Source: JAAFIP01 sp031390175 (GTDB lineage: Bacteria > Pseudomonadota > Gammaproteobacteria > Burkholderiales > Burkholderiaceae_C). Taken from it: DNA of 10,167 bases. The translations under genes were made by a program, and so were the position numbers. Each line of letters opens with the position of its first letter. Position 1 is the first letter of the stretch. The stretch spans positions 1-10,167 of the forward strand of contig JANMTF010000315.1 of assembly GCA_031390175.1 (NCBI GenBank), written 5' to 3'. This document shows positions 1 to 5,564 of the stretch, one piece after another. The notes under the pieces were generated by a model that worked only from the letters and a program-made list of their open reading frames with translations, searched no databases and had not been told where the DNA came from.

Positions 1-280
1 AATTCTCGAAATTCTGCATGCCAACTCCTTGGGGTGTCGTAAGCCTATGATTACAAAGGATTTCTCTAATGGTGTCCATTAGAAATTTGCAGCCACCGGG
101 GTGGGCTCTGTAAGGTTTGGGGTTCTAATGGACTATCTCGGTTTATGGCTTGTATGGCCTCTGCGTCACCAACGCTCAGGCAGCTTGTTCAGCATCAGCC
201 TTTGTGGGTGTGGTGGCGGTGTTGCGCGGGTGTAGGCTTTAAGGCATGGACCTCTGGCCGTTTGGCGTTAAACTGCCCCC
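1..280. other. Intergenic region with small inverted repeats
   Basis: No convincing gene is visible here. The stretch holds a 7-bp stem with a 3-nt loop at 66-82 (CTAATGG / CCATTAG). A 10-bp perfect inverted repeat, TCCATTAGAA at 75-84 against TTCTAATGGA at 123-132, uses the same right arm, so two alternative foldings compete. A 5-bp stem (CCACC / GGTGG) sits at 93-104 between them. This could be a leader or operator, but no promoter can be assigned. A short minus-strand peptide relic at 166-195 is listed separately. Confidence 0.4.
166..195 (-). pseudogene. Possible relic of a Crp-type gene 3' end
   Basis: Read on the minus strand, these bases encode MLNKLPERW followed by a TGA stop. The intact Crp-type regulator at 596-1258 ends in WVLKKLPERW and a stop. 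The two share the peptide KLPERW and 14 identical bases (AAGCTGCCTGAGCG). The reading frame further upstream (to about 240) shows no recognisable helix-turn-helix. It may be the last scrap of a duplicated regulator gene, the tail of an unrelated protein, or chance. Confidence is low because the match is short. Confidence 0.25.
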
Positions 281-493
281 ATGAAAATCGTAGGCACCCA
301 AAACCGCAGTGAGATTGAGCTGGACCCGCAGAAGGCTTGGCAACGCGGCAAGGTGCTGGACGCTATGCTGCGTGGTGCTACCACGCCGCATCCGCGCGGG
401 GTGTGGCGGCTTACGCATGCGCAGATGAACCAGATGGATTTTGAGCGCCAACTGGTGCAGGCGGCCAAAGTCAACAGTCGTACGACGGCCTGA
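281..493 (+). CDS. Small hypothetical protein, 70 aa
   Basis: The product is a short, charged, apparently soluble protein of 70 residues with no signal peptide or membrane segment. It is rich in Arg, Gln and Lys. The run HPRGVWRLTHAQMNQMDF in the middle looks like real protein rather than a shadow frame, and no better ORF competes on either strand. I do not recognise the family. No clear Shine-Dalgarno precedes the ATG (upstream bases are AACTGCCCCC), so the start is uncertain. A second tiny ORF begins 12 nt after its stop, and the pair converges on the Crp-type regulator gene. It may be a conserved small gene of the lineage; no function is proposed. Confidence 0.45.
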   Translation: MKIVGTQNRSEIELDPQKAWQRGKVLDAMLRGATTPHPRGVWRLTHAQMNQMDFERQLVQAAKVNSRTTA

Positions 494-505
494 TTTCTAG
501 CGCCC

Positions 506-622
506 ATGAGCACACTTGCCCATCCGCACAGTGACCTGTTCTTGCAGTTGCTGCGGCGCTTTCAAGAAGAGGGTGTGCCGTGGGACGGGGTAGCCCTACC
601 ACCGCTCAGGCAGCTTCTTTAG
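506..622 (+). CDS. Tiny ORF, 38 aa, overlapping the regulator 3' end
   Basis: An ATG at 506 opens a 38-codon frame, MSTLAHPHSDLFLQLLRRF and onward, ending at TAG 620-622. The last nine codons overlap the convergent 3' end of the Crp-type gene, so that part is partly dictated by the other strand. The first 28 residues have a plausible amphipathic helix (DLFLQLLRRFQEEG). The frame starts 12 nt after the 70-aa ORF and could be co-transcribed, or it could be a 5' fragment of a longer gene cut off at the regulator. No ribosome binding site stands out. Weak support. Confidence 0.2.
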   Translation: MSTLAHPHSDLFLQLLRRFQEEGVPWDGVALPPLRQLL

Positions 623-1258
623 CACCCACATCACCCGCCCATCGCTGCGCATGTAGCCGCCTTTTTCCAGGTCGCGCAGCAGCTTGCTTACCATCTCGCG
701 GCTGGTGCCTATGCGTTGTGCCAAGGCGGCGTGGGTGGTGCGGGCGGGAATTTTTTGCTGGCCTTTGAGTTCGCCCTCGGCTATGGCGGGCTCGGCCAGC
801 TCTTGCAGCACTTGCACCAGGCGGCCGTAGGCATCCAGCAGGGCCATGCTGCGCACCGTCTGGGTGGCGGTGCGGGCGCGGGTGGTGATTTTGCAGATGA
901 GCTCGTAGGCCAGCTCTGGCGACGTGGTCAGCAGGTCTCGCACGCGCTTTTGGGTGAGCACGCTGCAGGTGCAGGCGCTGGCGGCCTCTACGCTGGCCGA
1001 GCGCGGGCCACCGTCTAGCGACATCTCGCCAAAGTAGTCGGGCGCGGTAATGGTGCCGTAGGTCACCTCGCGGCCCTGGCCGTCGGTGCCGTACACGCGC
1101 ACGCTGCCGGTCAGCAGCACCAGCAAGGTGTCGCCCATGTCGCCTTCGCTCAAAATGACAGCGCCCTTTTTGTAGCTGCGCTGCGTGCCAGCCTCGGCCA
1201 GCGCGGCAATGGTGGGGCTTAAGGATTTGGCGTTTTGCGGGGTGGGGGTGGACGGCAT
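596..1258 (-). CDS. Crp/Fnr-family transcriptional regulator, 220 aa
   Basis: This is a cytoplasmic DNA-binding regulator with the usual Crp architecture and length. Residues about 21-115 form a cyclic-nucleotide-binding-like beta barrel. Its phosphate-binding cassette, FGEMSLDGGPRSASVEA at 76-92, keeps the Gly-Glu and Arg-Ser pairs that contact a cyclic nucleotide in CRP. Residues about 115-160 form the dimerisation helix. Residues about 170-200 form the helix-turn-helix, with SREMVSKLLRDL as recognition helix. There is no N-terminal cysteine cluster, so it is not an FNR oxygen sensor. The frame stays open upstream to 1345, but that extension is low-complexity sequence made from a 10-bp tandem repeat; the ATG at 1258 (MPSTPTPQ) gives family length. 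No Shine-Dalgarno is seen. A CATAAT at 1270-1265 would place transcription start close to the ATG, so a leaderless message is possible. The target genes and ligand are unknown. Confidence 0.92.
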   Translation of the reverse strand: MPSTPTPQNAKSLSPTIAALAEAGTQRSYKKGAVILSEGDMGDTLLVLLTGSVRVYGTDGQGREVTYGTITAPDYFGEMSLDGGPRSASVEAASACTCSVLTQKRVRDLLTTSPELAYELICKITTRARTATQTVRSMALLDAYGRLVQVLQELAEPAIAEGELKGQQKIPARTTHAALAQRIGTSREMVSKLLRDLEKGGYMRSDGRVMWVLKKLPERW

Positions 1259-1317
1259 GGCTGCATTATGCCCAGTAGGGGGCTCTGGCCGCAGGCACGC
1301 ACCCTGCGCGCGCATGG

Positions 1318-1357
1318 GGGCGCACGTGGGCGCACATGGGCGCACATGGGCGCCTGC
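1318..1357. repeat. 10-bp tandem repeat upstream of the regulator
   Basis: Four consecutive 10-mers read GGGCGCACGT, GGGCGCACAT, GGGCGCACAT and a degenerate GGGCGCCTGC. The array sits 60-100 bp upstream of the Crp-type start codon, between that gene and the inverted-repeat element. The 10-bp period matches one helical turn, so each unit would present the same face of DNA. It could hold regulator half-sites or be simple slippage repeat. Confidence 0.7.
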
Positions 1358-1373
1358 ATACCGACTGGGCAGC

Positions 1374-1914
1374 GCTACATATACAGTAGCTGCTACCGCA
1401 TCATTCTAAAGGGCTGCGGGCCGATTAGTATCTTAAAAAGGCCTCCAAACGGCCCATTTTGGAGCATTTTCTGATGGCGCATGCGGTTTTGTTCGCTTTG
1501 AACTTCCTTAAATTATGCGAATTTATGTACCTAAGCAAATGGATGGCTAAATTCGTGTGGTATTTCACGAAAATAGGTGTTTTTAAGCCAAATTTTAGAA
1601 AAATTATGCGTTTTTATAGAATCAAGCTCAGACCAGGCTGAGCTCAGGTCGAAGGGTTTGCATATAAATTATATTTTTTTACTATAAACATAAAAAAATA
1701 GTTTTTTTAGTTAAATAAGTCACATATTTAGACTGAAATTAGGAAAAATTAAACAAATTTTATAAAATTATGCGAATTGATGTACCTCGGACAAGTTTTG
1801 ACGACTCTCGCTGCCCGAAAAAACCTCAAAAAACGCTGTTTTTAGGTGTTTTTAAGATATCAATCGATCTCCAGCCCTTTAGAATGATGCAATAGCAGCT
1901 ACTGTATGTGTAGC
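1374..1914. mobile_element. AT-rich element with long terminal inverted repeats
   Basis: The left arm 1374-1439 and the reverse complement of the right arm 1849-1914 match at about 57 of 66 positions without gaps. The arms share GCTAC, ACATACAGTAGCTGCTA-like sequence and the run GCATCATTCTAAAGGGCTG. Weaker similarity continues inward for about 40 bp. An outer 8-bp inverted pair, GCCTGCAT at 1352-1359 and ATGCAGGC at 1929-1936, may extend the element to about 585 bp. The interior is strikingly AT-rich against GC-rich flanks and has no credible coding frame. This architecture fits a non-autonomous transposon (MITE-like) or decayed insertion. No transposase remnant or target-site duplication is evident. 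A related shorter element lies at 7227-7455. Confidence 0.6.
1510..1787. repeat. Direct repeats inside the AT-rich element
   Basis: AAATTATGCGAATT.ATGTACCT occurs at 1510-1532 and 1765-1787 with one mismatch in 23. A shorter third copy, AAATTATGCG, lies at 1601-1610. A second direct repeat, TAGGTGTTTTTAAG, occurs at 1574-1587 and 1843-1856. A 6-bp stem (GCTCAG / CTGAGC) lies at 1626-1643. The material between is almost pure A/T. The arrangement suggests internal duplication or protein-binding iterons; no function can be assigned. Confidence 0.6.
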
Positions 1915-2050
1915 ATGTGGAAACTGGCATGCAGGCACTTTCAGCGCATCCTGCAAGTCAAGGCATGCCCTTTGGCGCTGTTCAGGCCAAACTTTGGGTG
2001 ACTGGCGAGCGGTGGCGTTTAGAAATGGCTCTAACCCAAGCGCGCAAAGC

Positions 2051-2090
2051 AAAAAAAGCCGTGCAGAGAGCTCTCTGCACGGCTTTGCTT
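2051..2090 (-). terminator. Intrinsic terminator of lipoprotein copy A
   Basis: Bases 2055-2086 form a perfect palindrome whose arms read AGCCGTGCAGAGAG and its complement. On the minus strand it is followed by seven U residues (from the A run at 2051-2057), giving a canonical Rho-independent terminator about 50 nt after the lipoprotein stop. The other side carries TTTGCTTTT, so weak function in both directions is possible. The same hairpin, slightly altered, ends copy B. Confidence 0.88.
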
Positions 2091-2096
2091 TTAACA

Positions 2097-2116
2097 GCGC
2101 CCGTTTTACAGGGCGC
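2097..2116 (-). other. Conserved 3'-UTR hairpin, copy A
   Basis: GCGCCC and GGGCGC form a 6-bp stem around an 8-nt loop. The hairpin lies 16 nt after the lipoprotein stop codon and just before the terminator. Copy B has a hairpin of identical geometry at 7557-7576 with one compensatory base-pair change, which favours a selected RNA structure. It may be an RNA stability or processing element. Confidence 0.55.
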
Positions 2117-2132
2117 ATTGGGCGGGCGCGGG

Positions 2133-4559
2133 TTACCGGCGCGCGATGACCGAGTTGCCGGGCACTGGCAGGCTGTAGGTGCCGGTGCCTAAGCCGGTGA
2201 TGAAGTTCAGTGTGCCTGCCACCGCGCTGCCGTTGACGGTGCCGCTGTAGGCACCGGTGGCGGGGTTGGTGATGGTCAAGGTGCAGGTCAGCGCTGCGCC
2301 GTTGGCCAAATCATTACAGGTGGTGGTGCCGTTAGCCCCAACGTTGACTGCGGTGCCGCCAGGCGCGCCTGCTGCGTCGCGGGCGTCCCACGTGCCTTGG
2401 TAGGAGGCTGCGGTGAGTGCCAAGGGTACTTCGGGGTTGATGGCAGGCAAGCCCAGTCGTGCCACCAAGGCGTTGGACGCTGTGGTGTTCAGTCGAGCTG
2501 AGTTGGTCACGGTGAACTTGTCTTGGTAGCCGTAGTACACCTGGCCACCGCGCTGAACGAAGGTACGGGTGAAGGTGAAGGGTGCTGCCTGAGCGGGTGG
2601 GTTGCTCAGGGTCATCACCCGGGCATCGCCCAGGGTGGTGATGGTGTAGCTGCCAGTGCCGATCACGGTGCAGTTGCGGGTAGAAAAGTCTCTAAAGCGC
2701 TCCTTGCAGGCGTAGTAAGTGACTGGGTTGTTGCCAGCGCCCGTAAAGGCCAGACGGATACGTGTATTGCCTGTGTAAAACGCGGTGGGCGCGCCGCCTA
2801 CGTTGCCCAGTGTGCTGATTGGCAAAGTAGTGCCACCCCAAGCCTCATTGGCTGCGTCTGGCGATGTGTAGGTGACACCGTTGGACACGAAGCTATTAGG
2901 CCCGGCGAAGATGCATGGGGTGCCCTTGAACGCGGCCACCATGCCTTCTAGCGTGGCGGTGCGGATGCCTGGGCCAAAGTTGAACTCCGATGCGTTGCAA
3001 CCCACGCCAGCGGCCTGCGTGCGGCCGTCGCCACCAGCCGCAATGGCTGCGCTGTAGTTGTACACGTAGGAGTTAGTGCCTGGCGAATAAGCTTGCGGTA
3101 CGGTCTGCGGCGTGGTGGTTTGGTAGCCTAGCTGCGAGCCTGCGGGGAAGGTGGCTGTGCCTAGCAGTGTGTCACTGCTGGCAATCGTCAGGTTGGTGAA
3201 GCCTGCAGCGCGGGCTTGGTCATACACCTGCTTCATGCTTTTGCCACTGATGTCAAAGTCGATGCGGTTACTCTTGTTGATGGCGTAGTTATTGCAGTAG
3301 TTGCTGGTGCCGTTGCCTGCTGCATCGCGCACGGACGAAGTGGATTCAAAATTGAGCCCACATGCCTCCCAAGCGCTGCCGGTCCAGTGCAGGTTGGCCT
3401 GGTCTTGCGGGTTGTTGCCAAAGTTCCATTGCGCAACCACCCCGTTATTGCTGCGGTGTCTACGGTCTACAAAACGGATTTTGTTGTTGGCATCAGGCGT
3501 GTTTTGCGCGAGGCTGCCCGTAAAGGCGCGTGAAAACCAGCTGCTGGCATTGGTATAGGTAAGGTTTCCCAGCAGCATAAAGCCTGCGTTGGGTGGTGCT
3601 GCGGTAACTGTCCCGGTACTGGTGACGGCACTGGTGCTGGCGGCTTGCTGGTTGTTGATGCCCACCAAGGTAGGCACCGATGCGGTAGTCAACAGTGAGC
3701 CACTCAGCGCAGCCACCACCGCAGCCTCTTTGCCTGCCGTGGTGAGCGTGGCGTTAGCCGGGTCGCTCAGCGCAGCGACTAAGGCGGGCAAGATCTGTAG
3801 CAGGCGCTGGTTAATAGCGCGGTTGATGTCGGCCTGGGTAATGGCCGCGCCATCAATCGCCGGTGCTCCTACCGTGCTGGCCAGGTTGCTTACCTGCGCC
3901 TGGGTGGCCACCACCACCATGCGGGCTACCACTTTGGCGCTGGGGCTGCCGTCGGTAGGCGCTGGCACCTTGGTGAAGTCTTGGAACAGCGATACATTGA
4001 TGCCGGTAGACGACTGCACCACGCTCTCGGCTTCGGCCACCGTTACACCAGTACTGGCAATGGCCTCTTGCACCAAGTGCGTCAGCGGGCTGATCAACGC
4101 GGCCTTGGTGGCAGGCGCTGTCATGGTGTAGGCCACGGTCACGGTGCCGTGGTCAGCGTCTACCGCGTCAGTGCCAACGATGGCCAGCAGGGGGAACTTG
4201 CCTACGTCGGCATTGGGCACCGCCAGGGTCACGTTGCCTGCCACGTCGGTTTTGCCTTGCACCTCACCCGGGTCGCACACGCCGTTGCTGTTTTTGTCCA
4301 TGCAGACGGTGGCGTTTTTCAGGGCACCGTCGATCACGCTGGTGGTGACTGCGGTGGTGGTGGGGGCAGGGGGCACGGTGACGGTCACAGGGGGTACGGT
4401 GACTGTCACCGTAGGCGTGGTCACCACCACCGTGGGGGTGGTGGTAGCCGCCGTGCTGCCGGTAGGCGCGGCATCCCCGCCGCCTCCGCCGCAGCCCGCC
4501 AGGCTGATAAGGGCGGCGTTGGCAATGGCCAACGACATCCATTTGAATTGGGTTTTCAT
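2133..4559 (-). CDS. Large predicted surface lipoprotein, copy A, 808 aa
   Basis: The N-terminus is a lipoprotein signal: two lysines, a hydrophobic stretch, then the lipobox LAGC with the acylated cysteine at residue 23, followed by a Gly run. Residues about 38-72 are a Thr/Val/Pro linker that should hold the body away from the membrane. Residues 88-99 (DKNSNGVCDPGE) form an EF-hand-like loop with acidic or Asn ligands at loop positions 1, 3, 5, 9 and 12. C86 and C95 flank it and could form a disulfide. Several further cysteines (400, 422, 521, 549, 618, 630, 748, 759) fit an exported disulfide-bonded protein. No catalytic motif or known fold is recognised in the Asn/Thr/Ser-rich rest. The start at 4559 is fixed by AGGAGA seven bases upstream. 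It is a paralogue of the 817-aa protein at 7592-10045. A surface or outer-membrane role is inferred from the signal alone. Confidence 0.88.
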   Translation of the reverse strand: MKTQFKWMSLAIANAALISLAGCGGGGGDAAPTGSTAATTTPTVVVTTPTVTVTVPPVTVTVPPAPTTTAVTTSVIDGALKNATVCMDKNSNGVCDPGEVQGKTDVAGNVTLAVPNADVGKFPLLAIVGTDAVDADHGTVTVAYTMTAPATKAALISPLTHLVQEAIASTGVTVAEAESVVQSSTGINVSLFQDFTKVPAPTDGSPSAKVVARMVVVATQAQVSNLASTVGAPAIDGAAITQADINRAINQRLLQILPALVAALSDPANATLTTAGKEAAVVAALSGSLLTTASVPTLVGINNQQAASTSAVTSTGTVTAAPPNAGFMLLGNLTYTNASSWFSRAFTGSLAQNTPDANNKIRFVDRRHRSNNGVVAQWNFGNNPQDQANLHWTGSAWEACGLNFESTSSVRDAAGNGTSNYCNNYAINKSNRIDFDISGKSMKQVYDQARAAGFTNLTIASSDTLLGTATFPAGSQLGYQTTTPQTVPQAYSPGTNSYVYNYSAAIAAGGDGRTQAAGVGCNASEFNFGPGIRTATLEGMVAAFKGTPCIFAGPNSFVSNGVTYTSPDAANEAWGGTTLPISTLGNVGGAPTAFYTGNTRIRLAFTGAGNNPVTYYACKERFRDFSTRNCTVIGTGSYTITTLGDARVMTLSNPPAQAAPFTFTRTFVQRGGQVYYGYQDKFTVTNSARLNTTASNALVARLGLPAINPEVPLALTAASYQGTWDARDAAGAPGGTAVNVGANGTTTCNDLANGAALTCTLTITNPATGAYSGTVNGSAVAGTLNFITGLGTGTYSLPVPGNSVIARR

Positions 4560-4566
4560 GTCAATG

Positions 4567-4572
4567 TCTCCT
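4567..4572 (-). promoter_or_regulatory. Ribosome binding site of lipoprotein copy A
   Basis: AGGAGA on the minus strand, seven bases before the ATG, fixes the start. It is identical in sequence and spacing in copy B. Confidence 0.85.
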
Positions 4573-4751
4573 GATAAAAAGTGAACAAGCCTTTGGTGGC
4601 AATGAAGAATAATTGGTTACGCCGTTTTTCGCATCCTCACATCTGATGAGAAAGTGCAAATAAATTTGCGGCGGGCAGGGCCGACGAACCAGCAATGGGT
4701 TTTGGCGCAGATCTTTTGTGTGCGGGTGCACGCTGTGGTTTCGGGTCACAG

Positions 4752-4818
4752 ACGCAAAAAAAGTGTTTTGCAGATATAATAATTTCGTGCTGCACTAAAT
4801 TAGGAATGCACAAATTTA
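4752..4818 (+). promoter_or_regulatory. Putative promoter and operators of the toxin-antitoxin operon
   Basis: TATAAT at 4775-4780 is a perfect -10 box; the -35 position (about 4752-4757, ACGCAA) is poor, as in many repressed or activated promoters. An inverted repeat with arms GCAAAA (4754-4759) and TTTTGC (4766-4771) covers the spacer. A second, TAAATT (4796-4801) with AATTTA (4813-4818), lies just downstream of the expected start. Both positions suit autorepression by the antitoxin or the complex, the usual regulation of type II modules. The promoter is inferred from sequence only. Confidence 0.45.
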
Positions 4819-4866
4819 CATGCCATCTCAAACGCGGTAGACATATTTTTTTGAAAGGACATTCGC

Positions 4867-5223
4867 ATGAGTACTCTAGCAATTGAAGCAAAGACCAGCG
4901 TCAAAGTCATCGGTGCGAATGGCCAGATTTCTTTAGGCAAAGGCTATGCGGGCCGACAGGTGCTGGTCGAAGAGCGTGAGCCCGGCGTGTGGCTGGTGCG
5001 CACCGCCGTTGTCGTTCCCGAAAATGAGCGGTGGCTGCACCAGCCGCAAGCCGCAGCATCGTTGCAGACCGCCATGGCATGGACGGCAAAAAACAAGCCC
5101 CAAGAGACCGACATCAACACGCTTTTCGATGGAATGAACCATGGCCCAAAACCCACCAAGCCAGCGCGTAAGGCTCGACCTCAACAACCCGGAGTTTCAA
5201 AAAAACTGGCTAGCGCTAGATAA
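4867..5223 (+). CDS. Antitoxin, AbrB/SpoVT-like, type II module, 118 aa
   Basis: This is the predicted antitoxin of a two-gene type II module. Residues about 11-48 (SVKVIGANGQISLGKGYAGR and on through VLVEE and VWLVR) have the swapped-hairpin AbrB/SpoVT pattern: beta strand, Asn-Gly-Gln turn, strand, then Gly-linked strands. This domain would bind operator DNA. Residues about 50-90 (PENERWLHQ to TDINTLFDG) should form the helix that wraps the toxin. The last 27 residues are basic and Pro/Lys-rich and overlap the toxin reading frame by 83 nt, an unusually long overlap. AAAGGA at 4854-4859, seven bases before the ATG, supports this start. Family assignment rests on pattern; pairing with the downstream toxin raises confidence. 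Confidence 0.8.
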   Translation: MSTLAIEAKTSVKVIGANGQISLGKGYAGRQVLVEEREPGVWLVRTAVVVPENERWLHQPQAAASLQTAMAWTAKNKPQETDINTLFDGMNHGPKPTKPARKARPQQPGVSKKLASAR

Positions 5224-5467
5224 AGCCGAACGCAGCCGCGTGCTGGACACGCTCAAAAAGTTGCTGCAACTAGACTGGGAGCAGGTCTACAAAGACCCAG
5301 GCTTAAAGTGGGAAAAGATCACCAGCGTCAAACCTCCAGCAGGTGTCGCGGCGCTGTATTCCTTGCGCATCACCCAGGCGCGGCGTGCCACCGCTGTGCG
5401 CGACGGTGACTTTATGCGGTTTCTAACTGTGCAGCCGGACCATGATTCGACCTACGGTAAGAAGTAG
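5141..5467 (+). CDS. RelE-like toxin of the type II module, 108 aa
   Basis: This is a predicted small toxin, probably an mRNA interferase or related translation inhibitor of the RelE/ParE superfamily. Two N-terminal helices (FQKNWLALDKAERSRVLDTL, residues 19-38) precede a beta core with YSLRI (73-77), RRATAVRDGD (81-90) and MRFL (92-95). The C-terminus, HDSTYGKK, keeps His, Tyr and Lys residues of the kind used by RelE-type enzymes. Which of them are catalytic is not shown here. Length is normal for the family and nothing looks disrupted. The ATG lies inside the antitoxin gene with a weak GGAATG upstream, so translation is probably coupled. No terminator follows; a repeat begins about four bases after the stop. 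Confidence 0.82.
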   Translation: MAQNPPSQRVRLDLNNPEFQKNWLALDKAERSRVLDTLKKLLQLDWEQVYKDPGLKWEKITSVKPPAGVAALYSLRITQARRATAVRDGDFMRFLTVQPDHDSTYGKK

Positions 5468-5470
5468 TGT

Positions 5471-5563
5471 GGCTCATAGAAAACCAAGGAAGACGCTATG
5501 AAGTGTGCAGTACGTGGTTTTGCCATTCCAAGCCACGCAGAGTGCTCAAAGCAAAAAAAGCCG
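5471..5563. repeat. Truncated copy of the lipoprotein 3'-flanking unit
   Basis: This stretch parallels 7409-7520, the sequence between the second inverted-repeat element and lipoprotein copy B. Bases 5495-5525 match 7433-7463 at 28 of 31 positions. The run TTCCAAG follows in both, and then comes CAAAGCAAAAAAAGCCG (5547-5563), identical to 2045-2061 in the terminator of copy A. Similarity stops exactly there, partway into the terminator stem. Copy B has an extra 30 bp between two CCA triplets. It looks like the outer end of a third lipoprotein unit whose gene is missing. Confidence 0.6.
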
Positions 5564-5564
5564 T

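Larger units (their letters stand above)
4560..4866. promoter_or_regulatory. Divergent control region between copy A and the toxin-antitoxin pair
   Basis: This 307-bp stretch serves two divergent transcripts. Its left part (to about 4650) is the lipoprotein leader and is conserved with the leader of copy B, including TTTTTCGCATCCTCACA. A perfect inverted repeat, GCAAAT-AA-ATTTGC, lies at 4656-4669. Further right is the promoter region of the antitoxin gene, listed separately. No gene is visible inside. Confidence 0.6.

Noticed and set aside
1259..1345. N-terminal extension of the Crp-type regulator by 29 residues
   Set aside because: The extension is encoded by the 10-bp tandem repeat and adjoining low-complexity sequence, and exceeds family length; the ATG at 1258 is the better start.
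1459..1641. 60-aa frame inside the AT-rich element
   Set aside because: Its codons follow the A/T repeats, it has no ribosome binding site and shows no transposase motif.
1917..2192. 91-aa plus-strand frame between the element and the end of lipoprotein copy A
   Set aside because: It reads through the bidirectional terminator and into the lipoprotein gene antisense.
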